A DNA stretch of 47,220 nt from Micrococcaceae bacterium. GTDB lineage: Bacteria; Actinomycetota; Actinomycetes; Actinomycetales; Micrococcaceae. The stretch is from the NCBI GenBank assembly GCA_030452125.1, contig JAKDMV010000010.1:1-47220 (forward strand), in the 5' to 3' direction. Shown here piece after piece: positions 10,536 through 18,256 of this stretch. Below the pieces are notes generated by a model, which saw nothing but the letters and a program-made list of their open reading frames with translations, had not been told where the DNA came from and ran no database searches. How positions within the stretch are numbered: position 1 is the stretch's first letter; each line of letters opens with the position of its first letter. Made by a program: the position numbers and the translations under genes.

Positions 10536-11075
10536 TCAGGAGGACTCGCCGTCGTCCTCTTCCCCTTCGTCGTCCAGGTCGCTCCAGTCGGCGTCGAGCC
10601 CTGAGGCGTCGGCCGCATCACCGGGGAATTCGAAGGGGTGCCGGAGCATCCAGATGAGCCGCCGGGTGACCCCCGGGCGCACCGGGAAGGTGTCCACATG
10701 GAAGATCTCGGGGTCCGCCAGCGAGGGTCGGTAGGTCCCCAGGCTGTCGGAGCCCCCGGCCTCCTCGGGCGAGGCCGGGGCATAGTGTACGGCCAACGGC
10801 GAGCCGAGTTCGGCGGCCAGTTGTGTGGCCAGCAGGATCCCCTCGGCCCGGTGGCGTCGAGACAGGACCCCGGTGGACGCGGTGTCGATGTCGTGGTCGG
10901 TGAACTCGGTTTCCCAGGCACGCATCCTGGCTTCGAGTTCGGCCGGCAGCGCCAGTTCGTCATAGGCCACGGGCTCCCACGTCCAGACCGGGCTCTCCCC
11001 ATTTTCGACGAAGAGGCGCACATAGGGCACCCCTTCGATCGTGGTGTAGCTGGTATCCGGCTCCATCTCCTCCAT
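10536..11075 (-). CDS. Conserved-looking acidic protein, unknown function
   Basis: The frame is open from 11144, but ATG 11075 (179 residues) or ATG 11066 is a more likely start: a GGAGGAG run lies between the two ATGs, and the upstream extension is Ser/Thr-rich. The protein is soluble and acidic, with the segment GVPYVRLFVENGESPVWTWEPVAYDELALP early on. The C-terminal tail is strongly acidic (DADWSDLDDEGEEDDGESS). No domain is recognised. It lies 51 bp upstream of dxr and 19 bp downstream of ohr, all on the minus strand. Confidence 0.7.
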   Translation of the reverse strand: MEEMEPDTSYTTIEGVPYVRLFVENGESPVWTWEPVAYDELALPAELEARMRAWETEFTDHDIDTASTGVLSRRHRAEGILLATQLAAELGSPLAVHYAPASPEEAGGSDSLGTYRPSLADPEIFHVDTFPVRPGVTRRLIWMLRHPFEFPGDAADASGLDADWSDLDDEGEEDDGESS

Positions 11076-11094
11076 GGGGACAGTGTGCCAGTGT

Positions 11095-11517
11095 TCAGTC
11101 GTCGGAGACGCGGAGGTCGACCTCGATGTTGCCTCGGGTGGCATTGGAATAGGGGCACACCTGGTGGGCCGCCTCGGCCAGCTCGCTGGCCACGGTCGCG
11201 TCCACAGCGGGCAGGGTGACTTCCAGGGTCACTGCCAGGCCGAACCCTCCGGACTCGAGCCCACCGAGGTGGACCTGGGCGCCGACGCTGGACCCATCGA
11301 CGTCGATCTGGCGTTCGCGGGCCACCATCTGCAGTGCACTGTGGAAGCACGCGGCGTAGCCGGCGGCGAAGAGTTGTTCGGGGTTGGCACCGGCACCTGA
11401 ACCGCCCATGGATTGCGGGATGGCCAGATCGAGGTCGACCCGGTTGTCGGTGGAGGTGACATGCCCGTCGCGGCCGCCACCGGTGGCGAGTGCTTCAGCG
11501 GTGTAGAGAGTCTTCAT
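11095..11517 (-). CDS. ohr: Organic hydroperoxide resistance protein (Ohr/OsmC)
   Basis: Ohr is a thiol peroxidase that reduces fatty-acid and other organic hydroperoxides in the cytosol. The 140-residue protein has the start MKTLYTAEALATGGGRDGHV and the two redox cysteines in their usual contexts: Cys57 in GYAACFHSAL and Cys121 in HQVCPYSNATRGN. GANPEQLFAAGYAACF is diagnostic of Ohr rather than OsmC. Its start overlaps the ohrR stop by 4 bp (ATGA), and an AAGGATCC-type ribosome-binding site lies within the end of ohrR. It forms an operon with its own regulator. Confidence 0.96.
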   Translation of the reverse strand: MKTLYTAEALATGGGRDGHVTSTDNRVDLDLAIPQSMGGSGAGANPEQLFAAGYAACFHSALQMVARERQIDVDGSSVGAQVHLGGLESGGFGLAVTLEVTLPAVDATVASELAEAAHQVCPYSNATRGNIEVDLRVSDD

Positions 11518-11981
11518 GATGGATCCTTGGGGTTGTCGGTGCGGGCAGGCGTTGCCTGCCCGGTGGAACAGATCTTGGCCAGTAGCCGGCGCAGCTCGAC
11601 TGCTTCCGCTGCCTCTAGGCCCAGCTGGGCGAACAGACGTGCTGGAATCCCAACGGCGTCCTCGCGCAGGGCCGCGCCCTCGGAAGTCAACTGGACCGTG
11701 ACCACGCGCTCATCGGCAGTGCCGCGATGCCGTTGGATGCGGCCGGAGGCTTCCAGCCGCTTCAGCAGCGGTGACAGGGTCCCTGAGTCGAGACCGAGCC
11801 GCCGTCCAAGCGTGGAAACCGGTTGACCGTCCTGCTCCCACAGGGCGAGCATGACCAGATATTGCGGATAGGTCAGGCCCAACGGCGCCAACAACGGGCG
11901 GTAGGCAGCCACGACGGTCTTCTCACTGGAATAGAGCGGGAAGCATAATTGCTCGTCGAGAGCCAGCGGGTTGATCTGCAT
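11514..11981 (-). CDS. ohrR: MarR-family peroxide sensor OhrR
   Basis: OhrR represses ohr and releases DNA when an N-terminal cysteine is oxidised by organic peroxide. The 155-residue protein has the characteristic QLCFPLYSS segment with the sensing Cys13. A winged-helix region follows (LTYPQYLVMLALWEQDG; VSTLGRRLGLDSGTLSPLLKRLEASG; HRGTADERVVTVQLT). Another cysteine lies near the C-terminus (LLAKICSTG), which suggests but does not prove the two-cysteine mechanism. It is first in an ohrR-ohr operon, with a self-binding operator immediately upstream (11990-12003). Confidence 0.95.
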   Translation of the reverse strand: MQINPLALDEQLCFPLYSSEKTVVAAYRPLLAPLGLTYPQYLVMLALWEQDGQPVSTLGRRLGLDSGTLSPLLKRLEASGRIQRHRGTADERVVTVQLTSEGAALREDAVGIPARLFAQLGLEAAEAVELRRLLAKICSTGQATPARTDNPKDPS

Positions 11982-11987
11982 AAATTA

Positions 11988-12016
11988 AGAATAGTGCACA
12001 ATTTAGTTGTGGGCAA
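11988..12016 (-). promoter_or_regulatory. ohrR-ohr promoter, apparently leaderless
   Basis: On the minus strand, TTGCCC (12016-12011) and TATTCT (11993-11988) are separated by exactly 17 bases, a good primary-sigma-factor promoter. Only six bases (TAATTT) separate the -10 box from the ohrR ATG, and there is no ribosome-binding site. Transcription would therefore start at or next to the start codon, giving a leaderless mRNA, which is common in Actinobacteria. Confidence 0.7.
11990..12003. promoter_or_regulatory. Putative OhrR operator
   Basis: AATAGTGCACAATT is a 14-bp near-perfect palindrome (6 of 7 paired positions) centred on GTGCAC. It overlaps the -10 box and the spacer of the ohrR promoter, so a bound repressor would block RNA polymerase. 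Its AATT/TTGT-type half-sites agree with known OhrR boxes. Confidence 0.65.
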
Positions 12017-12053
12017 CTCATCTAACCTGCCATCCATTAGCGTTCCACTGAGC

Positions 12054-12058
12054 CCGGC
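12054..12058. repeat. Left target-site duplication CCGGC
   Basis: The five bases CCGGC directly precede the left transposon end at 12059 and are repeated in the same orientation directly after the right end, at 24599-24603. A 5-bp duplication is expected for Tn402/Tn5053-class (and Tn3-class) transposition. Confidence 0.85.
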
Positions 12059-12083
12059 TGTCGTTTTCCGAAGACGATCGCTC
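12059..12083 (+). repeat. Left terminal inverted repeat
   Basis: A 25-27 bp end beginning TGTCGTTTTCCGAAGACG pairs with the complement of 24574-24598. As I recall the class 1 integron/Tn402 end (TGTCGTTTTCAGAAGACGG...), this copy matches about 20 of 25 positions. The first and last bases are exact. Confidence 0.85.
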
Positions 12084-12190
12084 GGAATGCCGGCCAAGCT
12101 GATGAATCGTTAGCTCCTGTTGACTCGGCCTAGTACTTCTCGTGGGATGAAGCGTCGGGAGACAAAGCCAGCACGCCATGCCAGACTGAC

Positions 12191-13130
12191 GTGATGCCCC
12201 GCCAGTACGAGCCTCCGGCGCGAGAGGTCTTGGAGTGGGTTCGGCGCCATGTGCATGCGCATGCCCGGGTAACCGCCGTCGCGCGCCTGCAGGGCGGAGT
12301 CACCGCAGACATGGACCGAATCACTGTCGAGGCTCCGAGTGGAGCCCGGGATGTGGTGCTGCGCCGCTGGCAGTTCGATGACGAGGCTGAGGCCCAGGTA
12401 ACACGCGAAGCGTCCGCGCTGACGGCGATACGTGGTCACGGGGTGCCTGCACCTCAACTCCTCGCAATGGACGCGGACGGCGTCGAGACCGGGGTGCCCT
12501 GCACACTCACGTCCGCCTTGACCGGGCAGCCGGACCTGGCTCCGGCAGACATGCGTTCCTGGCTGGGCCAACTCGCGACCACTCAGGCGGCGATCCACGC
12601 CGTACCCGACCGGCCACGAACCTCCGCGGACGCCGGGAACGGTGACGGCGAGCCTGTGCCCGTGCCGGACCGCTACGGCGGGCGCCACCGCCCCACTGGA
12701 CTGGTTGTCTGACCGTGGTCTGCGCGATGCGGCCCGCGAGGCTGCGTCGGGACCGCTGGGCGGCGAAACGGTCTTTGCGCACGGCGACTACCAGCACTTC
12801 AATGTGTTGTGGGATGACAGGCGACTCACCGGCGTTGTGGACTGGCCCGACGCGGCGACCGGCAACCGGGGCAGCGACGTCGGCCACTGCAGGCTCAATC
12901 TGGCCGTATTGTTTGACGCCGAGACGGCTGGTGCCTATTTGACGATGTACGAGCGTGCTGCGGGCGTACGGGTGGATCGGCGGGCCGACTTGCGGGCGTT
13001 GCTCTGTTTTGACCTCGGGTGGCAGCACTTCGTCCCGCACCAAGTGGCAGGTCGGGCTCCGCTCGACCTGGCCGGGATGCCTGAGCGGGTTGCTGCCGCA
13101 ATCCGCGATGCCCTGAACGGGGTCCATTAG
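12191..13130 (+). pseudogene. Frameshifted aminoglycoside-phosphotransferase-like gene
   Basis: One kinase-like protein is split over two frames. 12191-12712 encodes the N-lobe (RLQGGVTADMDRITVEAP, then VVLRRWQFDDEAEAQVTREASALTAI). A different frame, running to a stop at 13130, encodes the C-lobe with the Brenner motif HGDYQHFN (starting near 12780), followed by GVVDWPDAATGNRGSDVGH. The frames overlap at 12642-12712, and a single inserted base (or loss of two) near 12660-12700 would join them. Joined length, about 310 residues, is normal for this family. It is either a genuine pseudogene or a sequencing indel in a GC-rich stretch. GTG 12191 or ATG 12194 is the likely start. Substrate unknown; antibiotic kinase or other small-molecule kinase are both possible. 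Confidence 0.75.
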
Positions 13131-13215
13131 CCTGTCTGTTTACGGTCAACGGCGTATCCGGATTTTCCGCAAGTGGAACCCAAACGGGCGTCCCGGAGTG
13201 GGATGACCGCGGCTC

Positions 13216-13611
13216 TCAGCTAGCGGCTGTTGTCCGCCAACTTCTCCAGCCCGACCACTCGGCCGCCTCAATGACGCAGAACCGGTTTCCCTCGGGGTCT
13301 TGCATGATGACGTAATCTGCATCGTCGGGGCATCGACCCCAATCCACCTTGGTGGCACCGAGAGTCGTCAGTCGGTGAACTTCAGCCGCTTGGTCCTCTG
13401 CGTACAAGTCCAGATGCATGCGCGGTGGCAATATCCGCTCAGAGCGGTGCGCGTCGAGGGAGACATTCGGACCAGTTCCATCGGTGGCGAATAACAGTGC
13501 GAAGTCATCATCAATCGGCTCACGCACAGCGTAATTGAGAGCATCAGACCAAAATTGAATCTGTTTTTGCAGGTCGCTCACACGAATGACAATGGACCCA
13601 ACAACAAGCAT
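13216..13611 (-). CDS. VOC (glyoxalase/bleomycin-resistance-like) protein
   Basis: From ATG 13611 the product is 131 residues. The longer frame (to 13644) adds 11 residues outside the family start. It is a single vicinal-oxygen-chelate module pair: GSIVIRVSDLQKQIQFWSDALNY at the start, MHLDLYAEDQAAEVHRLTTLGAT in the middle, and VMQDPEGNRFCVIEA at the end. The first helix and the terminal DPEGN-F-V are typical of VOC proteins. Members include antibiotic-sequestering proteins, dioxygenases and lyases, and sequence alone does not choose between them. Base composition is lower in GC than in the chromosomal flanks, consistent with transposon cargo. Confidence 0.85.
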   Translation of the reverse strand: MLVVGSIVIRVSDLQKQIQFWSDALNYAVREPIDDDFALLFATDGTGPNVSLDAHRSERILPPRMHLDLYAEDQAAEVHRLTTLGATKVDWGRCPDDADYVIMQDPEGNRFCVIEAAEWSGWRSWRTTAAS

Positions 13612-13702
13612 TCCATAACCGTAGGTTGAGTGGAGTGACGCCACAAGCGGAACCCCATGGGAGGCAACTGTTCCCGTGTTGAATAAGGCCTATCGTTGTT
13701 GA

Positions 13703-13885
13703 ATGGCGATGAAAGACAAGTTCGGGTATCCGCTCAAAATCGAGGCTATTGACCGCTACATGCCCCCGGTTGAGCTCCCTCCTTCGACCACACCTGAGGA
13801 ACACGCTCGCCATGCAGAGGCCTATTCTGCCTACCAAGAACGCTTCCTTCAGGCGTCCAAGGAACGCCGCAACAACAAGGAGTGA
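13703..13885 (+). CDS. Small charged protein, hypothetical
   Basis: A 60-residue open frame encodes a soluble, charged peptide (start MAMKDKFGYPLKIEAIDRYMPP, end ERFLQASKERRNNKE), probably helical in its second half (PEEHARHAEAYSAYQERFLQ). No ribosome-binding site is visible. A TATCGT box lies 7 bases before the ATG, so a leaderless start is conceivable. It is divergent from the VOC gene and partly overlaps weaker open frames. I do not recognise it. Confidence 0.35.
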   Translation: MAMKDKFGYPLKIEAIDRYMPPVELPPSTTPEEHARHAEAYSAYQERFLQASKERRNNKE

Positions 13886-14175
13886 ATTCGACTCTTCGAA
13901 TCCTCGCCTCCTGCGCCTCAATAGCCGAACCTCCACCGGACATCGGCCGAGGTGTCCCGTGCATATGTGTGGAGCTTGGCGCTCTTTGGTCGTGTTCTGT
14001 GACCGATACTTCTCCTCACGGTGGCATTGAGGTCAAGGATCAGCGAAGCGGTCTCTGTTGCGGAGAATGAGGGTCGTGGTAACGGTCACACCTCCGCCCG
14101 CAGCCTTCGTGGGGTGGTTAAGGCCGTTCTGCGCTCATCGAATCGATGCTGTTCACCGCATCGTGGGAGCTCGGG

Positions 14176-15150
14176 CTACCTGAGCAGGGGGGCGAGATAG
14201 CCGCCCTCGTCTTCAAGCAGGGCGGTGAGCAGGCGGTCCGGTCGCCAGTTCTGGAGTCGTTCCTCGTCGCTGCCAAGGGCCAGCCAGATCTCAAGGTCAC
14301 GGAGCTGGTCGAGAATCGCTGCGCCACGGATAAGCGTACGACCATGAATCAGATCCATATGACGAGCGGCAATCTCAACCGCCGCGTTGCCTGCCGCCGA
14401 ATCAACGCAATGGCCCTCCTCGGATATGCGGGCCTCGTAGACCAGCCGGCACAGGTCGATCTCGATCGGAGCGAGCACGGCGAACTCAAAGTCCAGCAGG
14501 GCGACGACTTCACCGTCCCATAAGGCATTCATCAGCGCGAGGTCGCCATGGTTGACGGTTTGCTCTACTAAGGGTGCAGCCCGGAAGTAGTCCTCGATGA
14601 CTTCGTGGAGCTGCGCCTGCTGGGCGCTGGACAGTCCCAGCGCGACTTCGGCGTGTTTAGCCGACGCGGTGGCAGCGTCAATCGTTGCTGGCACGAAACC
14701 ACCGTGCGACGCGACAAGCGTCCTGAGGTACGGGCTCGAGTCGTGCACGCTGTGGGCGCGGGCCCACAGCTGACGCACTGCTGATTCCTGCTCAGCAGGC
14801 GTCAGTGTAGGCCATGCCTCTTGGAGATTCTGACCGGGGATCTCTGCACTCACGATCCAGCCGTGGCCTGCGATAGTGCCCTCGCCGAGGATCTCTGGGT
14901 GTCCGACCTCTCGCGGCAGAGCCCGCACGAGCGCAACCTCTCGAGCCATGTCGACGGGTGTATGCGCGATTCGTACGGCGATGCCGTCACCGACCCATGT
15001 CGCGTTTGAGGATCCGTTTGCTCGCTGCATCCGCGTGAGTGTGCCGCCGTAGCGGGTTGCGACTTCAGCGGCCAAATCCTGGACGAAGGCTGCGCTGATC
15101 TGGTCGCGATCTTGGTCCAGTGGGTGGATATTTGCAGAGGGCTCTTTCAT
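14176..15150 (-). CDS. Aminoglycoside-phosphotransferase-like kinase
   Basis: From ATG 15150 (GAGAG ribosome-binding site) the product is 324 residues, the usual size for this kinase-like family. The open frame extends 75 codons further, but that stretch lacks coding character. The N-lobe includes GSSNATWVGDGIAVRIAH (about 46-63). The catalytic Brenner motif is HGDLALMN (His201, Asp203, Asn208), and the metal-binding Asp is in ALLDFEFA (Asp220). Substrates in this family include aminoglycosides, macrolides, homoserine and choline, so resistance is only one possibility. It is cargo of the transposon and the second member of this superfamily there; the other is frameshifted. Confidence 0.82.
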   Translation of the reverse strand: MKEPSANIHPLDQDRDQISAAFVQDLAAEVATRYGGTLTRMQRANGSSNATWVGDGIAVRIAHTPVDMAREVALVRALPREVGHPEILGEGTIAGHGWIVSAEIPGQNLQEAWPTLTPAEQESAVRQLWARAHSVHDSSPYLRTLVASHGGFVPATIDAATASAKHAEVALGLSSAQQAQLHEVIEDYFRAAPLVEQTVNHGDLALMNALWDGEVVALLDFEFAVLAPIEIDLCRLVYEARISEEGHCVDSAAGNAAVEIAARHMDLIHGRTLIRGAAILDQLRDLEIWLALGSDEERLQNWRPDRLLTALLEDEGGYLAPLLR

Positions 15151-15444
15151 AGGGCTCTCATTTTGGCATATCCGTTTAAGCGCCGATTCAGTGGCGCTAC
15201 CTCGATCCTTCTCTACACCCTCGACGGGGAAGAGAGTTGCCTTACCCATCGGGTCTGAGGATGATCCGTGCGGAAATCCACCCGAGGGGGTGTGTCTAGG
15301 GCAGATCGACTTTGGTTTGAACATATCAATGCCCGCAAGTGGAACCCACTGCGGGATGGTGCTCGCGGGCGCCACACGTCCAACAATTTCGATTCAGCTG
15401 CTTGTCGTCCAATACACGAATTCCCAGCGGGCGAGCAGCAAGGA
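15151..15444. other. Intergenic stretch without supported gene
   Basis: No coding region is convincing here. A small hairpin (AGCGCC, 8-base loop, GGCGCT, around 15179-15198) lies upstream of the kinase gene. The rest shows nothing I can interpret. Confidence 0.4.
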
Positions 15445-15843
15445 TCAGTTTGTTCCGACCGGATGACGGTCTCTTCTGGGCATACTCTTCAGCGCGCTCA
15501 GGGGAACCGTCGCAAGGATCAATCCAGCAAAGACAGAAACGGCAGCCAGAACTATACCGTTGGCCAAGAGCTGGTACGAAGACCACGCGATCTGGAGCAC
15601 ACAAGCCGTGGCTGAAACCCAAGCAGTGCCCAGGATAGTCGGGCCAGCGTGGACCGCACCAGAGTCCCGTGACACGGTTCTTGCAACAACCGCAATCTGA
15701 ACCGATAAAGCGACAGCGACAAGGGCAATGACGATCCCGACAATGATTGCTGGTATCCAAGTGCTGAACAGAGCAAGGGCAGCGGATCCCACCAAGGTAC
15801 CGACTAGAACCCTTAGCCTTGGGTTAGTGGTTTTTCGTTCCAT
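15445..15843 (-). CDS. Small integral membrane protein, unknown
   Basis: The 132-residue protein has a basic N-terminus (MERKTTNPRLR), four predicted hydrophobic helices (about 12-30, 31-55, 68-90, 92-116) and a basic tail (SMPRRDRHPVGTN). A good ribosome-binding site (GGGAG, six bases upstream of the ATG) supports the start. The helices are ordinary with no catalytic motif. It could be a small transporter-like or immunity-like protein, but nothing identifies it. It lies in the middle of the transposon cargo on the minus strand. Confidence 0.65.
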   Translation of the reverse strand: MERKTTNPRLRVLVGTLVGSAALALFSTWIPAIIVGIVIALVAVALSVQIAVVARTVSRDSGAVHAGPTILGTAWVSATACVLQIAWSSYQLLANGIVLAAVSVFAGLILATVPLSALKSMPRRDRHPVGTN

Positions 15844-15970
15844 GGTTACTCCCAGCCCTTCTTCCCACTTGATACCGCCTGTGGGGCTAGTCTACAAATG
15901 CTTCATGACCTTGAGCTACGGCCTAGAGAGCTGCATTCCTGTCTGCGGCTCGGCGCAAGCATAAGGGGCT

Positions 15971-15995
15971 CATCGTTTTCCAAAGTCGATTGCGC
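15971..15995 (+). repeat. Internal degenerate copy of the transposon end
   Basis: CATCGTTTTCCAAAGTCGAT... matches the left terminal repeat at about 19 of 25 positions in the same orientation, and similarity continues for another ~10 bases (GGAGTG versus GGAATG). The terminal TG is replaced by CA, so it is probably a relic end or a secondary transposase-binding site. Confidence 0.55.
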
Positions 15996-16242
15996 GGAGT
16001 GTCCTAAGACCTCGGGACGGCGGCCCCGTGCCCTCAAGCGGGTCCGGCGACGGCCGGCCGGATCGCGCAAAGCAATGTCAGCTCCGACGTTGATGGGGTG
16101 TCCAGAGGGGAACGCTAAACGGGACAGCAGATACCTCCGCATTGGGTATTCCCCACGACAGTTTTCCTCACAGGCCGGCCGGAAGTGTGCTCGGAAGCTC
16201 CTCCGCATACTCCCTCAGAGCTCTCTTATACCCATCGAGTGG

Positions 16243-16266
16243 GGAGCGTGACACCAGTCACGCTCC
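16243..16266. terminator. Hairpin upstream of the efflux operon
   Basis: A perfect 10-bp stem (GGAGCGTGAC with GTCACGCTCC) closes on a four-base ACCA loop. There is no strong T-tract. It ends about 44 bases upstream of the 28-bp operator and could isolate the efflux operon from upstream transcription. Confidence 0.5.
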
Positions 16267-16309
16267 GTCTGGATTGCTCACAAATGACTTCCGTGGTGGA
16301 ATAGAGTTG

Positions 16310-16337
16310 CTTGCCTACCTATCGGTAGGTAGGCAAG
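16310..16337. promoter_or_regulatory. 28-bp palindromic operator of the efflux/TetR operon
   Basis: CTTGCCTACCTATC followed by GGTAGGTAGGCAAG forms a 28-bp inverted repeat with 13 of 14 pairs matching. It also contains overlapping CTACC/GGTAG direct repeats. It lies 37 bp upstream of the pump start, where the promoter should be. The TetR gene is the second gene of the operon, so autoregulated repression is the natural reading. The form CCTACC-N-GGTAGG resembles operators of other TetR-family efflux repressors. Confidence 0.8.
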
Positions 16338-16374
16338 TAAGTGAGTTCATTCGACTTTTGAGGAGATCCCTACA

Positions 16375-17595
16375 GTGACTACTATTCAGCGCCAACGGAA
16401 GGTGGGTGCGTGGTTCGCGGTGTCGCTAGCACTGGTAACCATCCTGGGCCCTGCCGGCACCGACATGTACCTGGCCTCCCTGCCCGACATCGTCCAGCAA
16501 CTCAACGGAACCGCAGCGTCAGGCCAGTTGACCCTCACGGTTTACCTGCTGGCGATGGGTGCGGGGCAACTAATTTTTGGCCCACTCACCGATGCATTCG
16601 GACGACGTCGGCCCCTCTTGGGCGCCCTAGTGGTATTTCTTCTGGCGTCTCTCTGGGCGGCAGCCAGCCCAACCATGGGAACCCTTCTAGCGGCTCGCAC
16701 CTTGCAAGGGCTCGCGGCGGCGCTGACTCTCGTCGTGGCCTTGAGCATGGTTCGAGATGCCGCTCAGGGAGTGCGCGCCGCTCAGCTCTTCGCATTGTTG
16801 ATGACAATCGAGGGCCTTGCGCCGGTGCTTGCACCGACCCTTGGCGGGTTCGTTGACCAGCACTTTGGCTGGCGTGCAGTGCTGCTGGTTCTTGCAGGTC
16901 TGGCTGCCATCGCACTGGCCAACTCGACAGCCAACCTGCGTGAGACCCTCCCGGTGGAGACCCGATCCTCCCTCCGGCTGGGAATGGTGCTTAGCACTTA
17001 CAAGCGAATCGCAAAGGATTCCGGATTCTTGCTTCCCGCCTTAGGGCTGTCCGCGGTGTTCTTTTTCCTCTTTGGCTACATCGGAGGTGCACCATTTATC
17101 TACCAAGGTCATTTTGACCTTGACGCCAACACCTTCGGGCTCGTGTTCGGAGGAACAGGACTTGCCGTTATGTTCGGTGCCATTGTCGCTGGGCGCACCG
17201 TGACACGATTCGGTGCTGGTGCACTAGGAATGGCTGGGACGATCATCGTCGCGCTCGGTGCCGCGGTCGGTTTCGTGCTGACGCTGTTGGGAATGGGTCT
17301 ACCGGGTATCGTCATTGGCATGTTCATTTCCCTTTTCGGCATTGGTATCGCGGAAGCGACACTTATGGCACTGGCCATGGCTTCCCAGCACACGTCCCTG
17401 GGTTCTACCGCAGCCCTGCTAGGAGCATTCCAGCTCATCATCTCCTCGGCCGCTACCCCCATCGCAGGAGTAATGGTCGAAGCAGGGCCACTGGCCTGGC
17501 TGGCATTCCTGATGGTGGTCGGTGCGGTTGCCATTGCTATCGTGGCAGTGAGCGTCAAACGAGCACCTGCCGTGACCGATCTCGGCAGCCACTAA
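16375..17595 (+). CDS. MFS drug efflux transporter, Bcr/CflA type
   Basis: This 406-residue, roughly 12-helix antiporter exports drugs across the inner membrane with protons. Bcr/CflA features are visible: GTDMYLASLPDIVQQL in helix 1 (about 28-43), motif A in GQLIFGPLTDAFGRRRPLL (about 63-81), and an antiporter-type segment in IEGLAPVLAPTLGGFV (about 145-160). The start is GTG 16375 with AGGAG nine bases upstream. The TetR gene follows by 37 bp, so the two form an operon controlled by the palindrome at 16310-16337. Drug specificity cannot be read. It is resistance-type cargo of the transposon. Confidence 0.92.
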   Translation: MTTIQRQRKVGAWFAVSLALVTILGPAGTDMYLASLPDIVQQLNGTAASGQLTLTVYLLAMGAGQLIFGPLTDAFGRRRPLLGALVVFLLASLWAAASPTMGTLLAARTLQGLAAALTLVVALSMVRDAAQGVRAAQLFALLMTIEGLAPVLAPTLGGFVDQHFGWRAVLLVLAGLAAIALANSTANLRETLPVETRSSLRLGMVLSTYKRIAKDSGFLLPALGLSAVFFFLFGYIGGAPFIYQGHFDLDANTFGLVFGGTGLAVMFGAIVAGRTVTRFGAGALGMAGTIIVALGAAVGFVLTLLGMGLPGIVIGMFISLFGIGIAEATLMALAMASQHTSLGSTAALLGAFQLIISSAATPIAGVMVEAGPLAWLAFLMVVGAVAIAIVAVSVKRAPAVTDLGSH

Positions 17596-17632
17596 TCGTT
17601 TCGAACCAAAGAATACGGAGCATCAGCACCCA

Positions 17633-18199
17633 ATGTCATTGTCCCCATCGGCAAAGAAGATTTGCACCGTTGCTGTTGACCACTTCGCAGAATTCGGTTA
17701 TGACGCGTCCTCGCTCACGGTGATCGCGGAACAGGCCGGGATGCGAAAGGCTTCCCTCTATGCCCACTTTGCCAACAAGGATGCGCTCTTCAACGAGGTC
17801 ATGGACATCGCCCTGCGGGAGGAACGTCTCGCTGCAAGCAATGCCTTCGCCGCAGAATCAGGTGTACCTTTGCCCGGCGGTGAGTATCTAAACGCCCTGC
17901 ACCCCAGATACGCATCGTCGGCGGACTTCCGTTTTTTGCTGCGCACCGTCTATGCTCCGCCGCTCGCGCTCCGCGAGGAAGTGATCACCAAGTACCGACT
18001 CTTTGAGGCTGACCTAAGATCACTGTTCATAGCAGCTCTGCCCAGAAGTCTCGACCCGCGCAATGCCACAACGCTAGTAGATGCATACCTTGGCATCGTC
18101 GACAGCCTGCAGGTAGAACTTATCTACAATTCACCAGAGAATTACGAGGCCCGACACCGGGCCCTCTGGGAGATACTTCAGCGATATCCAATCTCATAG
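17633..18199 (+). CDS. TetR-family repressor of the efflux operon
   Basis: The 188-residue protein has an N-terminal TetR helix-turn-helix: ICTVAVDHFAEFGYDASSLTVIAEQAGMRKASLYAHFANKDALFNEV (about 11-57). The recognition helix region is GMRKASLYAHF. The remaining ligand-binding domain is not similar to a family I can name. It lies downstream of, and codirectional with, the MFS gene, and probably senses a pump substrate. A strong hairpin terminator follows its stop by ten bases. Confidence 0.92.
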   Translation: MSLSPSAKKICTVAVDHFAEFGYDASSLTVIAEQAGMRKASLYAHFANKDALFNEVMDIALREERLAASNAFAAESGVPLPGGEYLNALHPRYASSADFRFLLRTVYAPPLALREEVITKYRLFEADLRSLFIAALPRSLDPRNATTLVDAYLGIVDSLQVELIYNSPENYEARHRALWEILQRYPIS

Positions 18200-18208
18200 C
18201 AGGTGGTG

Positions 18209-18256
18209 AGCCCTAGGGTGGGCGTGGTTCTCACGGACCACGCCCACCCTGGGGCT
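18209..18256 (+). terminator. Strong hairpin terminator after the efflux operon
   Basis: AGCCCTAGGGTGGGCGTGGT (18209-18228) pairs with 18237-18256 over 20 positions with one G-T mismatch and an 8-base loop. It starts ten bases after the tetR stop. There is only a short T-run afterwards, as is common for high-GC terminators. Confidence 0.8.

Larger units (their letters stand above)
15844..16309. other. Non-coding cargo interval with a relic transposon end and a hairpin
   Basis: About 470 bases separate the membrane-protein gene from the efflux-pump operator. No open frame here has coding character. Two items are visible: a degenerate copy of the transposon end at 15971-15995, and a perfect 10-bp stem with ACCA loop at 16243-16266 (GGAGCGTGAC / GTCACGCTCC) that looks like a terminator or insulator upstream of the efflux operon. 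Confidence 0.5.
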
